DNA from: Paenibacillus melissococcoides
GTDB lineage: Bacteria; Bacillota; Bacilli; Paenibacillales; Paenibacillaceae
Length of the DNA stretch: 64,000 bases
Reading direction: 5' to 3'
Assembly: GCA_944800085.1 (NCBI GenBank)
Contig: CALYLO010000005.1
Span: 1 to 64,000 of the forward strand
Below the pieces are notes generated by a model that saw only the letters and a list, made by a program, of their open reading frames with translations, was not told the origin of the DNA and did no database searches. Shown here piece after piece: positions 16,385 through 26,141 of the stretch. The stretch's first letter is position 1, and every line of letters begins with the position of its first letter. The position numbers were made by a program, and so were the translations under genes.

Positions 16385-17245
16385 GTGCCGCAATGGCTGG
16401 AGATCGCTTGGCGTACATTCATGGCAGTCATTGTTCTTTTCCTGATGACTAAGCTTTTGGGAAAAAGGCAAGTGACTCAGCTTTCCGTATTCGAATATAT
16501 AACCGGAATTACCATAGGGAGCCTTGCCGCCTATGTTTCGATGGATTTGGAAGCCACATGGTATTTGGGGCTTGTCTCTTTAGGCGTATGGGTAGCTGTG
16601 GCATTAGGTATTGAATTTGTACAGCTGAAAAGTAAGACCATGAGGGATATTATCGAGGGCAAAGCGACGGTCGTAATTAAAGACGGAAAAATAATGGAAG
16701 ACAACCTGAAAAAAGAACGGCTTACCATCGATGAACTGTTGGAGCAGCTGCGCCAAAAACAGGTATTCAAAGCGGCCGACGTTGAATTCGCGATTATGGA
16801 GCCGAGCGGAGAAGTCAATGTCCTGCTCAAGAGGGAAAATCAGCCGCTCACTGCCAAGCATCTTGGCATCAAGGTGGCACCGGAACAAGAACCGCAAACG
16901 GTAATCATGGATGGCAGTATTATGGACGAACCGCTTGCTACCATTGGATTGAACCGGCAATGGCTGAACACGGAACTGGAAAAAACGGGGGTTGCTCTCG
17001 AAAATGTGTTTCTTGGGCAAGTGGATGCGCACGGACAATTGTATGTCGATCTGTACGACAATCAAATCAAGGTTCCCGAGCCCCAAAAACGAGCTGTTCT
17101 ATTCGCAACCTTAAAAAAATGCGAAGCGGATCTGGAAATGTTCGGACTGGCGACCCAGAACCGCGAAGCCAAACAAATGTATGAGCAGTGTTCGCAGCAG
17201 CTTCTAAACGTAATATCGGATCTAAAACCATTATTGCATCGGTAA
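16385..17245 (+). CDS. YetF-like DUF421 membrane protein with C-terminal DUF1657-like domain
   Basis: A 286-residue protein if started at the GTG at 16385, seven bases after AAAGGAGG. Transmembrane segments span about residues 7-70 (FMAVIVLFLMTKLLGKRQV is the family signature), then the cytoplasmic DUF421 domain (RDIIEGKATVVIKDGKI, LRQKQVFKAADVEFAI) and a tail that resembles the DUF1657 protein encoded next door. YetF proteins occur in spoVA-2mob operons and are linked to spore membrane function. First gene of the operon with SpoVAC-AD-AE. Confidence 0.9.
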   Translation: MPQWLEIAWRTFMAVIVLFLMTKLLGKRQVTQLSVFEYITGITIGSLAAYVSMDLEATWYLGLVSLGVWVAVALGIEFVQLKSKTMRDIIEGKATVVIKDGKIMEDNLKKERLTIDELLEQLRQKQVFKAADVEFAIMEPSGEVNVLLKRENQPLTAKHLGIKVAPEQEPQTVIMDGSIMDEPLATIGLNRQWLNTELEKTGVALENVFLGQVDAHGQLYVDLYDNQIKVPEPQKRAVLFATLKKCEADLEMFGLATQNREAKQMYEQCSQQLLNVISDLKPLLHR

Positions 17246-17256
17246 GGAGAAAGGAT

Positions 17257-17739
17257 ATGGCGAATAACCAGAAGAAAAAATTGACCCCTGTGCAGCAGGA
17301 ATACCAGGAACTTGCCAAGAAAAGAGAACCGGCGCGGCCGGTACTCAAAAATTGTGTCCGGGCCTTTATTTCTGGAGGAATTATTTGCTTCATCGGACAA
17401 TGCATACAGGACATGTTCATTCATTGGGGAGGTTTCGACGAGAAGAAGGCGGGGAATCCGACCGTAGCCGTGCTGATCCTGACTTCCGTGATTCTGACCA
17501 GCCTCGGTGTATATGATAAAATTGCTCAGTGGGCCGGGGCAGGGTCGGCCGTACCGGTAACCGGATTCGCCAATTCGATGGCCTCGGCGGCGATCGAGCA
17601 TCAGAGCGAAGGACTTGTATTGGGCGTTGGAGGCAAAATGTTCAAACTGGCCGGGCCGGTCATTGTATTCGGAACCGTAGCCGCGTTTATTATCGGGATT
17701 CTTACCTTAATTTTCAATCCCTCTGGAGGAGGTCATTGA
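17257..17739 (+). CDS. spoVAC: stage V sporulation protein AC
   Basis: A 160-residue inner-membrane protein of the SpoVA channel that moves dipicolinic acid into the forespore and releases it at germination. Four hydrophobic segments are visible, with the family motifs GGIICFIGQ and AGSAVPVTGFANSM. Start ATG at 17257 after AAGGAGAAAGG. It overlaps no gene but follows YetF by 11 bases. In B. subtilis SpoVAC is the mechanosensitive component. Confidence 0.95.
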   Translation: MANNQKKKLTPVQQEYQELAKKREPARPVLKNCVRAFISGGIICFIGQCIQDMFIHWGGFDEKKAGNPTVAVLILTSVILTSLGVYDKIAQWAGAGSAVPVTGFANSMASAAIEHQSEGLVLGVGGKMFKLAGPVIVFGTVAAFIIGILTLIFNPSGGGH

Positions 17740-17741
17740 AG

Positions 17742-18761
17742 ATGCTCAAGGGACATCAAAGCTGGATATTCGAAAATCGGCCGACGATTCTTTCCACAGC
17801 TACCGTCGTTGGACCGTTTGAAGGACAAGGACCGCTTGCGAATGATTTCGACATCATTCACGGGGACCTGATGCTGGGGCAGGACAGCTGGGAAAAAGCG
17901 GAGAGGACGTTAGTGGAAGAAGCGGCCAAGCTTGCTATCGAAAATGCAGGCTTGACGAAAGAGCAGGTCAATTTCTTTATCGGAGGAGACTTGTTGAATC
18001 AAATCATCAGTACAAGCTTCGCCGCACGAACAATGTCCATTCCTTATATCGGCGTGTTCGGCGCATGTTCTACATCGATGGAAAGTCTGGCTCTCGCTTC
18101 CGCGCTTGTGAATTCCCGTTCAGCGAAGTTTGCGCTGGCCAGTGCCGGCAGCCATAACGCCTCTTCCGAAAAACAGTTCCGTTATCCGACCGAATACGGA
18201 TCGCAAAAACCCCCAACCGCCCAGTTTACCGTCACCGGAGCCGGGGCGTCTGTCGTTGGGCAGCACGGAGAAGGACCATACGTCACATCGGCTACGATCG
18301 GCAGAGTCGTCGACATGGGAATCAATGACCCATTCAATATGGGAGCGGCAATGGCTCCGGCAGCCGTTGACACCATTCAGGCGCATCTTCGCGATTTGCA
18401 AATTCAACCTGGTTATTATGACCTGATTGTGACAGGAGATTTATCCAAGGTTGGATATGAGCTTGCCAACGATTTGTTCAAAAAACACAACATACCTATT
18501 CAGCAAACCGATTATAAGGACTGCGGAATGATGATGTACGATTACGATAAGCAGATGGTGCAAGCCGGAGCGAGCGGATGCGCATGTTCAGCTGTCGTCA
18601 CATACGGCCATCTGTTGAACCGAATGCGAAAAGGCGAATTGAACCGATTGCTTGTGGTCGCTACCGGAGCGCTGTTGTCGCCGCTGTCTTATCAGCAAGG
18701 GGAAAGTATTCCATGCATTGCGCATGCCGTATCGATTGAGAATGGAGGGGCTAAGCGATGA
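17742..18761 (+). CDS. spoVAD: stage V sporulation protein AD
   Basis: A 339-residue protein with the thiolase-like fold of SpoVAD, which binds dipicolinic acid on the outer face of the spore inner membrane. Motifs visible: [16 protein letters not shown], the [14 protein letters not shown] segment, and [12 protein letters not shown]. Start at ATG 17742 behind GGAGGAGG, two bases after the SpoVAC stop; its stop overlaps the SpoVAE start by four bases. Confidence 0.95.
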   Translation: MLKGHQSWIFENRPTILSTATVVGPFEGQGPLANDFDIIHGDLMLGQDSWEKAERTLVEEAAKLAIENAGLTKEQVNFFIGGDLLNQIISTSFAARTMSIPYIGVFGACSTSMESLALASALVNSRSAKFALASAGSHNASSEKQFRYPTEYGSQKPPTAQFTVTGAGASVVGQHGEGPYVTSATIGRVVDMGINDPFNMGAAMAPAAVDTIQAHLRDLQIQPGYYDLIVTGDLSKVGYELANDLFKKHNIPIQQTDYKDCGMMMYDYDKQMVQAGASGCACSAVVTYGHLLNRMRKGELNRLLVVATGALLSPLSYQQGESIPCIAHAVSIENGGAKR

Positions 18762-19108
18762 TTTATTTCTGGGCGGTCGTTGTTGGCGGTGCCATTTGCG
18801 TGTTCGGGCAAATCTGTTTTGATGTATTCAAGCTGACCCCCGCGCATACGATGACCCTTCTTGTTGTCCTGGGAGCGGTTCTGGATGGAATCGGACTATA
18901 TGATCCGCTAATCAAATTCGCCGGAGCCGGGGCTACGGTCCCTATCACAAGTTTTGGCAACTCTTTGGTGCACGGGGCACTTCAAGAGCTGAAAAGCGAC
19001 GGCTGGATCGGGATTATAACGGGCATATTCGAGGTTACCAGCGCAGGGATATCCTCAGCCATTATTTTCTCTTTCCTTGCCGCCTTGTTCGTAAAGCCGA
19101 AAGGATAA
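18758..19108 (+). CDS. spoVAE: stage V sporulation protein AE (AEb type)
   Basis: A 116-residue integral membrane protein of the SpoVA complex, the AEb subunit. Four hydrophobic stretches, with the conserved [19 protein letters not shown] motif in the middle that also occurs in SpoVAC. Translationally coupled to spoVAD and followed by a terminator, so it ends the operon. Confidence 0.94.
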   Translation: MIYFWAVVVGGAICVFGQICFDVFKLTPAHTMTLLVVLGAVLDGIGLYDPLIKFAGAGATVPITSFGNSLVHGALQELKSDGWIGIITGIFEVTSAGISSAIIFSFLAALFVKPKG

Positions 19109-19192
19109 AGAACAATGTCCGAAGCAATTCGATGATGAATATCGATGGTTGGGACATAGCATAATAATGGTACTTAACTTGCGAATCGATAA

Positions 19193-19222
19193 GTATCCGG
19201 GAGAACCGGGTACCTTTTTTTT
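19193..19222 (+). terminator. terminator of the spoVA operon
   Basis: Eight-pair stem GTATCCGG / CCGGGTAC with a GAGAA loop, followed by C and eight T. Confidence 0.8.
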
Positions 19223-19245
19223 ATCAAACGGAAAGGTAAGGTAAC

Positions 19246-20724
19246 ATGAAAAAGATTATTTTCCTTCTGATTGATTCATTAATGCCGAACATATTAGATG
19301 ATTGCATACGCCATCGAACGGTACCTGCGCTAAAATTTTTGATAGATCGAGGAAAATATTGGTCCAATTGTGTGACTGTATTTCCAACGATGACGGCTAC
19401 GGTCGACTGTTCATTAGTGACCGGTACTTTCCCTGACCAGCACCGGATTCCCGGGCTTATATGGTATGATCCCGAGACGAAAGAGATCGTAAACTACATT
19501 AACGGATGGAAATGCATAAAAAAGCTTGGCCTATCGAAGTGCGCTCAACATGTATTGTTCAATCTCAATGAAAAGCACTTAAGCACCCAGGTGTCGACGA
19601 TATTCGAGGAACTGTACCGAAGAGGAAAGACATCGGCTTCGATCAATGCGATTGTTCACCGCAGTGTCAAACGGCATGCCATCAGCCTACCTTTACTTAT
19701 GAATGTATCGACCGGCTTTCGATTTCGCAACAGCAGTACATTAGGACCTGATGTGATGACGTTGGGAGCCATGGTTGATTCAGAAATTAATAAAAACATC
19801 CCCAGGCCGATGCGGGGGTATAAACAAAAATGCGGAATCAATGACGCCTATGCCGCTCATGCCGTCAAAGCAATGATTCAATCGAATCAACTGCCCGATT
19901 TTATGCTCGTTTATTTTCCTGATAATGACCATGAAGTCCATAAAAAAAATCCCGCTCATGCTGAGGAAGCGCTCATTCGCGTAGATCGGCATATTCAGGA
20001 GATTTTGAATGCATTTGATTCATGGGAAGAGGCGGTTAACCAGTGTGTATTTATTGTAACCAGCGACCATGGACAGACAAGAATCGGGAACGAAGAACGA
20101 TTTAATATCGATCTGGATCTGCTGCTTGATTCATTCCGCGTGCTGCAGTTGGGGGAAAAGGTTGGCAGCCATCACGATCTGGTGGTCTGCAATAACGAAC
20201 GCATGGCTTATGTCTATCCTCTTCGCATAGATAAGCTCGCCAAGATCATCGAAATACTATCGAGCGAATCGCGGATTGACTTGATTGCGTGGAAAGAAAA
20301 AGGGCAAGTTACCGTCAAAGAGGGGGGATCGGGAAGAATCATGCAATATCAGCCTGATGGCCCGTATACCGATAGTTATGGCTCCGCATGGACCATAACG
20401 GGAGAAGAAGCGGTCGTTGATTTACGGATTCAGGAGCAAGAAATACAGTACGGCGATTATCCTGACGTGCTTGCCCGGTTATATGGGGCGTTACATTCTC
20501 AAGATGTCCCGATGATCGTGATCACCGCTCGGCCGCGCTATGAATTCAAAAGCCGCTTTTACCCGGTTCATTTGAATGGCGGCAGTCATGGCTCTTTGCA
20601 CAAATACGATTCCGACATTCCGCTCATTGTAGCGGGCACGTCCCATGGCGTTAAAGAACCGCCCCGTTTGGTCGATTTGAAAGCTTATATTCTTGAGCTA
20701 ATGGATGAGGGAAAAAATGATTAA
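19246..20724 (+). CDS. type I phosphodiesterase / nucleotide pyrophosphatase family protein
   Basis: A 492-residue alkaline-phosphatase superfamily enzyme. Metal ligands and nucleophile are visible: LLIDSLMPN (Asp10), FPTMTATVD (Thr nucleophile at 48 or 50), YFPDNDHEVHK (Asp/His pair), TSDHGQTRIG (Asp-His) and a distal GGSHGS histidine. No signal peptide, so it acts in the cytoplasm. The family hydrolyses nucleotide or phospholipid head-group diesters; the neighbourhood (lipid kinase, glycolipid transferase) favours a lipid-related substrate, which is inference. Confidence 0.88.
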   Translation: MKKIIFLLIDSLMPNILDDCIRHRTVPALKFLIDRGKYWSNCVTVFPTMTATVDCSLVTGTFPDQHRIPGLIWYDPETKEIVNYINGWKCIKKLGLSKCAQHVLFNLNEKHLSTQVSTIFEELYRRGKTSASINAIVHRSVKRHAISLPLLMNVSTGFRFRNSSTLGPDVMTLGAMVDSEINKNIPRPMRGYKQKCGINDAYAAHAVKAMIQSNQLPDFMLVYFPDNDHEVHKKNPAHAEEALIRVDRHIQEILNAFDSWEEAVNQCVFIVTSDHGQTRIGNEERFNIDLDLLLDSFRVLQLGEKVGSHHDLVVCNNERMAYVYPLRIDKLAKIIEILSSESRIDLIAWKEKGQVTVKEGGSGRIMQYQPDGPYTDSYGSAWTITGEEAVVDLRIQEQEIQYGDYPDVLARLYGALHSQDVPMIVITARPRYEFKSRFYPVHLNGGSHGSLHKYDSDIPLIVAGTSHGVKEPPRLVDLKAYILELMDEGKND

Positions 20725-20814
20725 TTGTTAGAAATAATACTGAAACTTTCCACCCATGAATTTGATTTTCCCAAGGCAAAATAACATTAGATATTCGATA
20801 AAGGGGAACAGTTC

Positions 20815-21408
20815 ATGTGGTTCAAATCCTTTGCACTCTCCATCTGGAGTGTCATTGATCCAGTGTACTATGCATGTACCAGATTGAAATGTATTGAACA
20901 TGAAGATGGCAGCACGTTCCGAGTCAGACTTACTTCGTTCCGGGGCGGAGACGTACTCTTATCCGACGGCACCATCATTAAAAGAGGCGACATTTTGCTG
21001 AAAATTCATTTGCATAATGTCATGCTTTTGAAAAACATGCTTTCCATAAAAAGTGAGATTAAAAAAGGAAAGCTCCTCTATCGCCTTATTGAAAAATCGT
21101 TGCCTGATCTTGCCGAATATGTGCGAAATCATCCGAAGCACGATGATATTAAAGGAATTATCGGGATAACGATGTTAAATAGGGGAGGCAGCGGATTAGG
21201 GTTTGAAACGATACAGATACGCAGCGTGATGTACAAATGGATCAAGTACGTAACGATGATGCCGATCTATTTCGTCTCGGCAAACGATCCGTTAAGGAAC
21301 TTAAAGAAACAAACCCCTGCCTATTTATTCATGTCCAAAAATGTACTAATGAATAAATACGGAACAAAATCACTGCCGAACTTGCATCATGGCCCAAAAC
21401 TACTCTGA
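20815..21408 (+). CDS. YkoP-like protein
   Basis: A 197-residue protein resembling B. subtilis YkoP: SIWSVIDPVYYACTRLK at the N-terminus, a central FRVRLTSFRGGDVLLSDGT segment, KIHLHNVMLL and the conserved KGIIGITMLNRGGSGLGFE. Function unknown. In B. subtilis ykoP lies near ykoN, a UgtP-type glycosyltransferase, and this window has both genes within 8 kb, which supports the assignment. Confidence 0.75.
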   Translation: MWFKSFALSIWSVIDPVYYACTRLKCIEHEDGSTFRVRLTSFRGGDVLLSDGTIIKRGDILLKIHLHNVMLLKNMLSIKSEIKKGKLLYRLIEKSLPDLAEYVRNHPKHDDIKGIIGITMLNRGGSGLGFETIQIRSVMYKWIKYVTMMPIYFVSANDPLRNLKKQTPAYLFMSKNVLMNKYGTKSLPNLHHGPKLL

Positions 21409-21434
21409 CGCTTTATTGCCGCCAGAGTATTTTC
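21401..21434. terminator. terminator between convergent genes
   Basis: Imperfect stem TACTCTG-CG / CG-CAGAGTA around TTTATTGC, followed by TTTTCTTT. It overlaps the last codons of the YkoP-like gene and separates it from the convergent phosphatase-family gene. Confidence 0.6.
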
Positions 21435-21455
21435 TTTGTGCCGTGGGTAATTCAA

Positions 21456-22190
21456 TCATGGAGAGAGTGTATGTATCAGTCTCACCGTGGCTTTTAGGGG
21501 CAAATGATCCGAGGCCGCAGGGAGGCTCGCAATGGCTTCCGTTGAAGCAATATGGAAATGCCGGCTGACAAATATATAATCCAGTCGAAATAGGGGGCGG
21601 CGGGACGGGAAGGTATAACAAGGAGTCATGCCGGCATGATGGCAAGCATCTGTAATGAGTTGCTGCAGTTTGTGCCAAGATTTCGTGCCCGGCCTCGTAT
21701 TCAAATCGCCGGTTAAGATTACGGGGTGGTCCTCATTCCTAATTTTATCGGTAATAAAATCGACTTGCTTCGATCGGATGTATGGAACAAGACTTAAATG
21801 GGTGACATACATTTTGACGAGATGCCCCCGAATATGAATGCAGACTTCCAAGACAGCACGTTTTTCGAAATGGAAAGGGGAACTTTCCAAAACATGATTT
21901 TGCCGAGAAACGATCGGAAAACGGGACAAGACCGCATTTCCATACTGTCTAAGAACAGATCCGGTTGATGATGAAATGGACGCGCCAAAAAAAGAATCGC
22001 GCATGCCTAAACGTTCAGATAACCAACCCAATTGGTCCAGATAACCGCTTCTCCGGGAAAAATGTTTGTCCACTTCATTTAAAGCGATTACATCCGCTTG
22101 GCTATCTTCTAAGACTTGAGCGACTCGCTCCAGGTTCAGCTTCCCATCCATTCCTCTTCCATGATGAATGTTAAATGTTACGATATTCAT
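21456..22190 (-). CDS. endonuclease/exonuclease/phosphatase family protein
   Basis: A 244-residue EEP-fold hydrolase. The family residues are clear: NIVTFNIHHGRG (Asn), IALNEVDKHFSRR (Glu), YVTHLSL (His), ILTGDLNTRPG (Asp-x-Asn) and a final SDHLPL (Asp-His). Such enzymes cleave phosphodiesters in nucleic acids, phosphoinositides or sphingomyelin; the substrate cannot be told. No signal peptide. Start taken at the second ATG (22190). Confidence 0.88.
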   Translation of the reverse strand: MNIVTFNIHHGRGMDGKLNLERVAQVLEDSQADVIALNEVDKHFSRRSGYLDQLGWLSERLGMRDSFFGASISSSTGSVLRQYGNAVLSRFPIVSRQNHVLESSPFHFEKRAVLEVCIHIRGHLVKMYVTHLSLVPYIRSKQVDFITDKIRNEDHPVILTGDLNTRPGTKSWHKLQQLITDACHHAGMTPCYTFPSRRPLFRLDYIFVSRHFHIASTEAIASLPAASDHLPLKATVRLIHTLSP

Positions 22191-22377
22191 TTCCATGTTT
22201 TCCGCACCTTCATACCGTTATTCCATTTATGATATATCCAGTTAGGTCGGAGAACATGCTGCGATAGCCCGATCATGCGGACCCATTTATGCTTTTTTCA
22301 GGACAAGCTCCAACTGCACGGACAGTTCGTTCTCCGTGTCCAGAAATTATGCTCCCGCATATCGACGGGTGGGAAGT

Positions 22378-22714
22378 TTGCATAATAACAGCGTACAGTC
22401 CAAGCATCCGGATCGTCCGCTCCAGATCGAGATTACGCTGCAAAGCAAAAACAGGTTCGCGGAAAGTGACCGTTTCCGACAATGGCTGCGGCATTCCTGA
22501 ATCTGAGCAAAACCTTATATTTGAGCGGTTTTTTCGCGGGGAAAGGAAGAAACAGGAGATCCGCGGTCTAGGTCTCGGCCTTCCGTTCAGCAAGCTTATG
22601 GCACAAGCCCAAAAGGGCGATCTCGTCTTTCATCAAAGCTCGGAATACGGAACATCATTCGCTTTAATGCTGCCCCTTGCTGCCTCTCCGATGCAGGAAG
22701 AATTCACAACATGA
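22378..22714 (+). pseudogene. sensor histidine kinase C-terminal remnant
   Basis: The HATPase domain of a histidine kinase in two frames. NNSVQSKHPDRPLQIEITLQ (N box) is followed one frame over by VTVSDNGCGIPESEQNLIFE (G1 box), FFRGERKKQ and RGLGLGLPFSKLM (G2 box), ending in GTSFALMLPL. The frame switch is near 22455. Everything upstream (sensor and HisKA) is missing or unrecognisable. Confidence 0.75.
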
Positions 22715-22806
22715 ATAGATTTTCCGCCCTCTTCTGAAAATAGGCCGCCTCAGACTGTCATCTGGGCGGCCGCTTTCGTTTGTATGCTTGCCTCTACCTT
22801 TGTTCC

Positions 22807-23571
22807 TTATTTGAATCGGCCGTACGCTCTGGCATAACGCAGAATCCGGCGATAGGCGGAAGGATTTAAGGTTCGGTAGACGTATATGGCTGGCCTTGTG
22901 TTCACTTCCAGGATCCAGGGCCGCATGTTTTTATCAAGCGCGATATCGAGTCCCAACTGTTTTAGACCTTTATAGTTTTTATTTAATTGCTTGCCTACCG
23001 ATACTCCCATTTGGTTCAATTCATGGCGCAGCTTGCGAATGGAGGATTGATTCATACGAGGACGCAATAGGGTAGACAGCGATTCCATGCTCCCGCCATT
23101 ACTGACATTCGTAACGATCTTATTGGCGGCTGCCTTGCGGCCGAGGATGTTCATTGCCTCCCATTGATTGTTCAGGTTCTTTTGAACCAATACCCGCAGA
23201 TCGAATTTTCTCCCGCGGTGGCTCAGCAGATGAATCCCCCGTTGTACCAAATACTTCCGCTTCCCGATTCGGGACTTGATGCCGGACTGCAAATCGTTCA
23301 TGGAGCGGAACACTTTGGTGGAAACTCCTTCTCTCAGCTCGAACGATGCTTTGGAGCGTTTTTTGGCGCGCATGACTCCTTTCCCGTGCGTACCCGTGTC
23401 CGGCTTCACATACACCATGTTGTAGCGGTTCAGCATCTCCTTCAAGCTGCTGGAATTGTATACGGCTGTTTTGGGGATGTACCGCTTCAACGATGAGTTT
23501 TGCAGAATGCGCGTCTTTTTCCATTTGCTGAATACATGTTGAATAGGCAAACTAGCATCACCCTTTTTCAT
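22807..23571 (-). CDS. YheC/YheD family ATP-grasp protein, spore coat-associated
   Basis: A 254-residue ATP-grasp protein. The family features are VYVKPDTGTHGKGVMRAKK (ATP-binding lysine and glycine loop, about residues 54-72), YLVQRGIHLL, KFDLRVLVQKN and the magnesium-binding end WILEVNTRPAI. YheC/D proteins of Bacillus are made in the mother cell and associate with the spore coat; the ligase substrate is unknown. Shorter at the N-terminus than YheC and YheD. Confidence 0.85.
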   Translation of the reverse strand: MKKGDASLPIQHVFSKWKKTRILQNSSLKRYIPKTAVYNSSSLKEMLNRYNMVYVKPDTGTHGKGVMRAKKRSKASFELREGVSTKVFRSMNDLQSGIKSRIGKRKYLVQRGIHLLSHRGRKFDLRVLVQKNLNNQWEAMNILGRKAAANKIVTNVSNGGSMESLSTLLRPRMNQSSIRKLRHELNQMGVSVGKQLNKNYKGLKQLGLDIALDKNMRPWILEVNTRPAIYVYRTLNPSAYRRILRYARAYGRFK

Positions 23572-23745
23572 GAATTTGATGTTATCTGGTTATTAGCAAC
23601 GGATGTGATATCAATGTATGATGCCGATGACGATTAGGAATGGACAATTAACCTATGGGACGGCAATGGCGTAATAGGATGGCGGTTATAGAACTGGAGG
23701 GGCAGGATTATATATCAGCAGCGGCCGCACAAAAGAGAATGAAGA

Positions 23746-24342
23746 ATGATTGAGAAAATATGTCCCGGTTTTACCGATGAGGTACAAGGTTTTGCTGATG
23801 AAGTAGAACCGGAGCCTGAAAAAATAATATGTTATGCGCTGCTCTCGGGATGCTGGGATCAGCAAATGCTGAAGGACGACCGCATTGCCTCCAGGCTGAT
23901 TGGCGAGCATTTCCACAAGCTGTTCCAAAGCGCGGAGCGCAGAACGATCGTACCTGCCGTTAACCTTCAGCTTATCTGCCCTCCAATGCTGGATCCAGGC
24001 GATGATATTGCTCTTCCGTAAATAACGAATAGCGGGCCAAAACCTTTGGTATACGGAATCGCCTTATTTAGAGCGGATCGCATGGTAAGTACGTTAAAAT
24101 CCGAAGATTCATTATTATACCTGCTAATGGCCGATAAATTATCCCAGACCGCCAGCTTGACGCTTAAAGTCGATCAGGAAGGAAAGCGCGAACCGGAAAA
24201 ATATTTGGCCATGGACATTCAACAAGTAAGACGGACGATGAAAGTAGACGTCCAAAGCAACTGGAATATTAAAGTGACGCTGAAGGTGGAGTTTGATCCA
24301 AAAGTGAAAGTAGAGATCGTCAATCACGGAATCATGAACTGA
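23746..24342 (+). pseudogene. Ger(x)C spore-germination lipoprotein remnant with nonsense codon
   Basis: From about 23866 to 24342 one frame reads like the middle and C-terminal part of a Ger(x)C germinant-receptor subunit (KLFQSAERRTIVPAVNLQL, ICPPMLDPGDDIALP, then GIALFRADRMVSTLKSEDSL, SLTLKVDQEGKREPEKYL). An in-frame TAA at 24019-24021 interrupts it (LP-stop-ITNSGPK). The stretch before 23866 (PGFTDEVQGFADEVEPEP) looks like another protein, possibly a C45-type amidohydrolase, so the remnant is also a chimera. The signal peptide and lipobox are absent. Confidence 0.6.
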
Positions 24343-24420
24343 CCAGGAGCCTTATTAATTTGGAAAAGGGAGAGGAGGAGCGGTGGAAGCTCCTCTTCTC
24401 GCGTTATATAATCTGGCAGG

Positions 24421-24810
24421 TTACTCTGATTTTTCTGCCTGCTTATTGAACGTAAACGTTATGCCTGCGCCAACCTGGAAATTTAGCAGGCCGATCATGT
24501 CTTTCGTGTTTTGGCTCATTCCGCTTTGCACAGGTTGGGCTTCGTTAGGCGCACTCGGATCGTTTCCCATGGCTTCGGTCTCGAACGTTTGTTTTGCCTC
24601 GCTTAGCAGCACTCGGCTGCCATCGGGTCTGACGATATATTGCCTGATATATTCGCCTTCGCGAGCGGTAACCAGTCTTCCTTTTTTGTCTCCCTGTTTT
24701 TCTTCTTCTTGTTTCGCCGCATCTTTTAGTACGGCTTCAAATAATAAATCATTTTGTTGACTTTTCCGTAGGGTTGAAGACGGAAATCGATGGTTGGAAT
24801 CAATACGCAT
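24421..24810 (-). CDS. hypothetical hydrophilic protein
   Basis: A 129-residue charged protein with no membrane segment and no recognised domain. It contains a central helical region (AAKQEEEKQGDKKGRLVTAR) and a hydrophobic end (MIGLLNFQVGAGITFTFNKQ). The gene has an AGGAGG-like site and looks genuine. Function unknown. Confidence 0.6.
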   Translation of the reverse strand: MRIDSNHRFPSSTLRKSQQNDLLFEAVLKDAAKQEEEKQGDKKGRLVTAREGEYIRQYIVRPDGSRVLLSEAKQTFETEAMGNDPSAPNEAQPVQSGMSQNTKDMIGLLNFQVGAGITFTFNKQAEKSE

Positions 24811-25202
24811 GTGAAATCCTCCTGTCCCGATGTTCCCCTTCCATTGAATTGGGGGATGGTTCTATTATCGGAAGGAGGGCTTCGCTCCATTAGCTTTGAG
24901 GGGGAGATGATCCCAAGATGTATACTAAAATATATGAATTTCAAATAAATAACGGAACAATCTACTATTATGTGTTATATTTTGAAGAGAACAGCATCCG
25001 AATGACTTCACTAACGGAGAACGCTAACCATTAGCAGCCCGTTTTTATTTTTATCACTTTTCTTCCTAGATCTATCCTCCCAATGCTCATCGTGAGATTC
25101 GAACAGACCACTCCATAGAGCGCACACATCCATCAATGCGACAAGTATTTTTTTGGCCAAAGCTTCATAGTCATTTTTTTAAACTAATCAATGGAGGTTG
25201 TT
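24811..25202. other. intergenic region
   Basis: About 390 bases, AT-rich, with no supported gene. It presumably contains the promoters of the divergent hypothetical gene and ABC transporter; no confident -35/-10 pair was picked. Confidence 0.4.
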
Positions 25203-26141
25203 ATGCTGCTTAATGTTCAGAACCTGACCAAAGTTTTTTCCGGGAAAAAAAGTACGAAGACCGTTGCCAACGATAACCTTAGCTTCTGTGTGCAGGAAGG
25301 AGAAATTTATGGGTTACTGGGACATAACGGAGCAGGGAAAACGACCTTGGTCAATCAGATTATCGGACTGATGAAGCCGACTAGCGGCGAAATTTCGTTA
25401 TTGGGCAGATCTGTAATCAAAGACCCTGCCTTTGCCCGTTCCATGTGCTCCGTCCAGCCGCAATCTCAATTGCCTCTCGGTTACTTGACGCCGGTACAGG
25501 CCGTATCCATCATGGGAAAAATGAGATCGGGCGAGAAGCAGGACGTAGCGAAGCGGATGAACATGCTTTTTGAAGCGCTTGATATCGGATAATGGGTGAA
25601 CAAAGAAGGCGTTCATCTGTCAGGCGGGGTTCGCCGGCTGGTCGCCTTTTGCATGGCGGTGGTTGTGCCCGGCAAGCTGGTCATTCTTGATGAACCGACG
25701 AACGATGTGGATCCGATTCGGCGCCGCTATCTTTGGGATTTGATCCGCCAGTTAACTGTAGACGGAACATCCGTCATCTTGGTGACGCATAACGTGATTG
25801 AAGCCGAGAAAGCGGTGGACCGGGTAGCTATCTTGAATAAAGGCAGGTTTCTGGCGGAAGGCACCCCTGCAGAAATCAAAAGCACAGTAAACAACCTGAT
25901 TCGGGTAGAGGTCAGCCATGTGACGAGCGTTCAGCAGCTGCAAACTCCCGCGTGGGCGTTATCCTCGCATTCTCACACTTCACGTTCCGTTTTTTCGGTT
26001 AATCCCGACTCCGTGCCCGATGTAATCGAATGGGCAAGAGACAAAGTAGACGAAGGTGAAATCATGGACTATACTTTATCGCCGACTACGCTTGAAGATG
26101 TTTATGTCGAGCTGACAAGCAAGGGGGAGATCGGTGCATGA
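25203..26141 (+). pseudogene. ABC transporter ATPase with in-frame stop
   Basis: ATP-binding subunit of an exporter. Walker A is GHNGAGKTT (about residues 45-53), the signature is LSGGVRR, and Walker B is LVILDEPTND followed by the switch region VTHNV. A TAA at 25590-25592 breaks the frame after ALDIG; the same frame continues WVNKEGVHLSGG, so only one codon is wrong. Start at ATG 25203 behind ATGGAGG. The last four bases overlap the permease gene. Its position beside the NRPS/PKS remnants suggests export or self-protection for that product. Confidence 0.85.
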
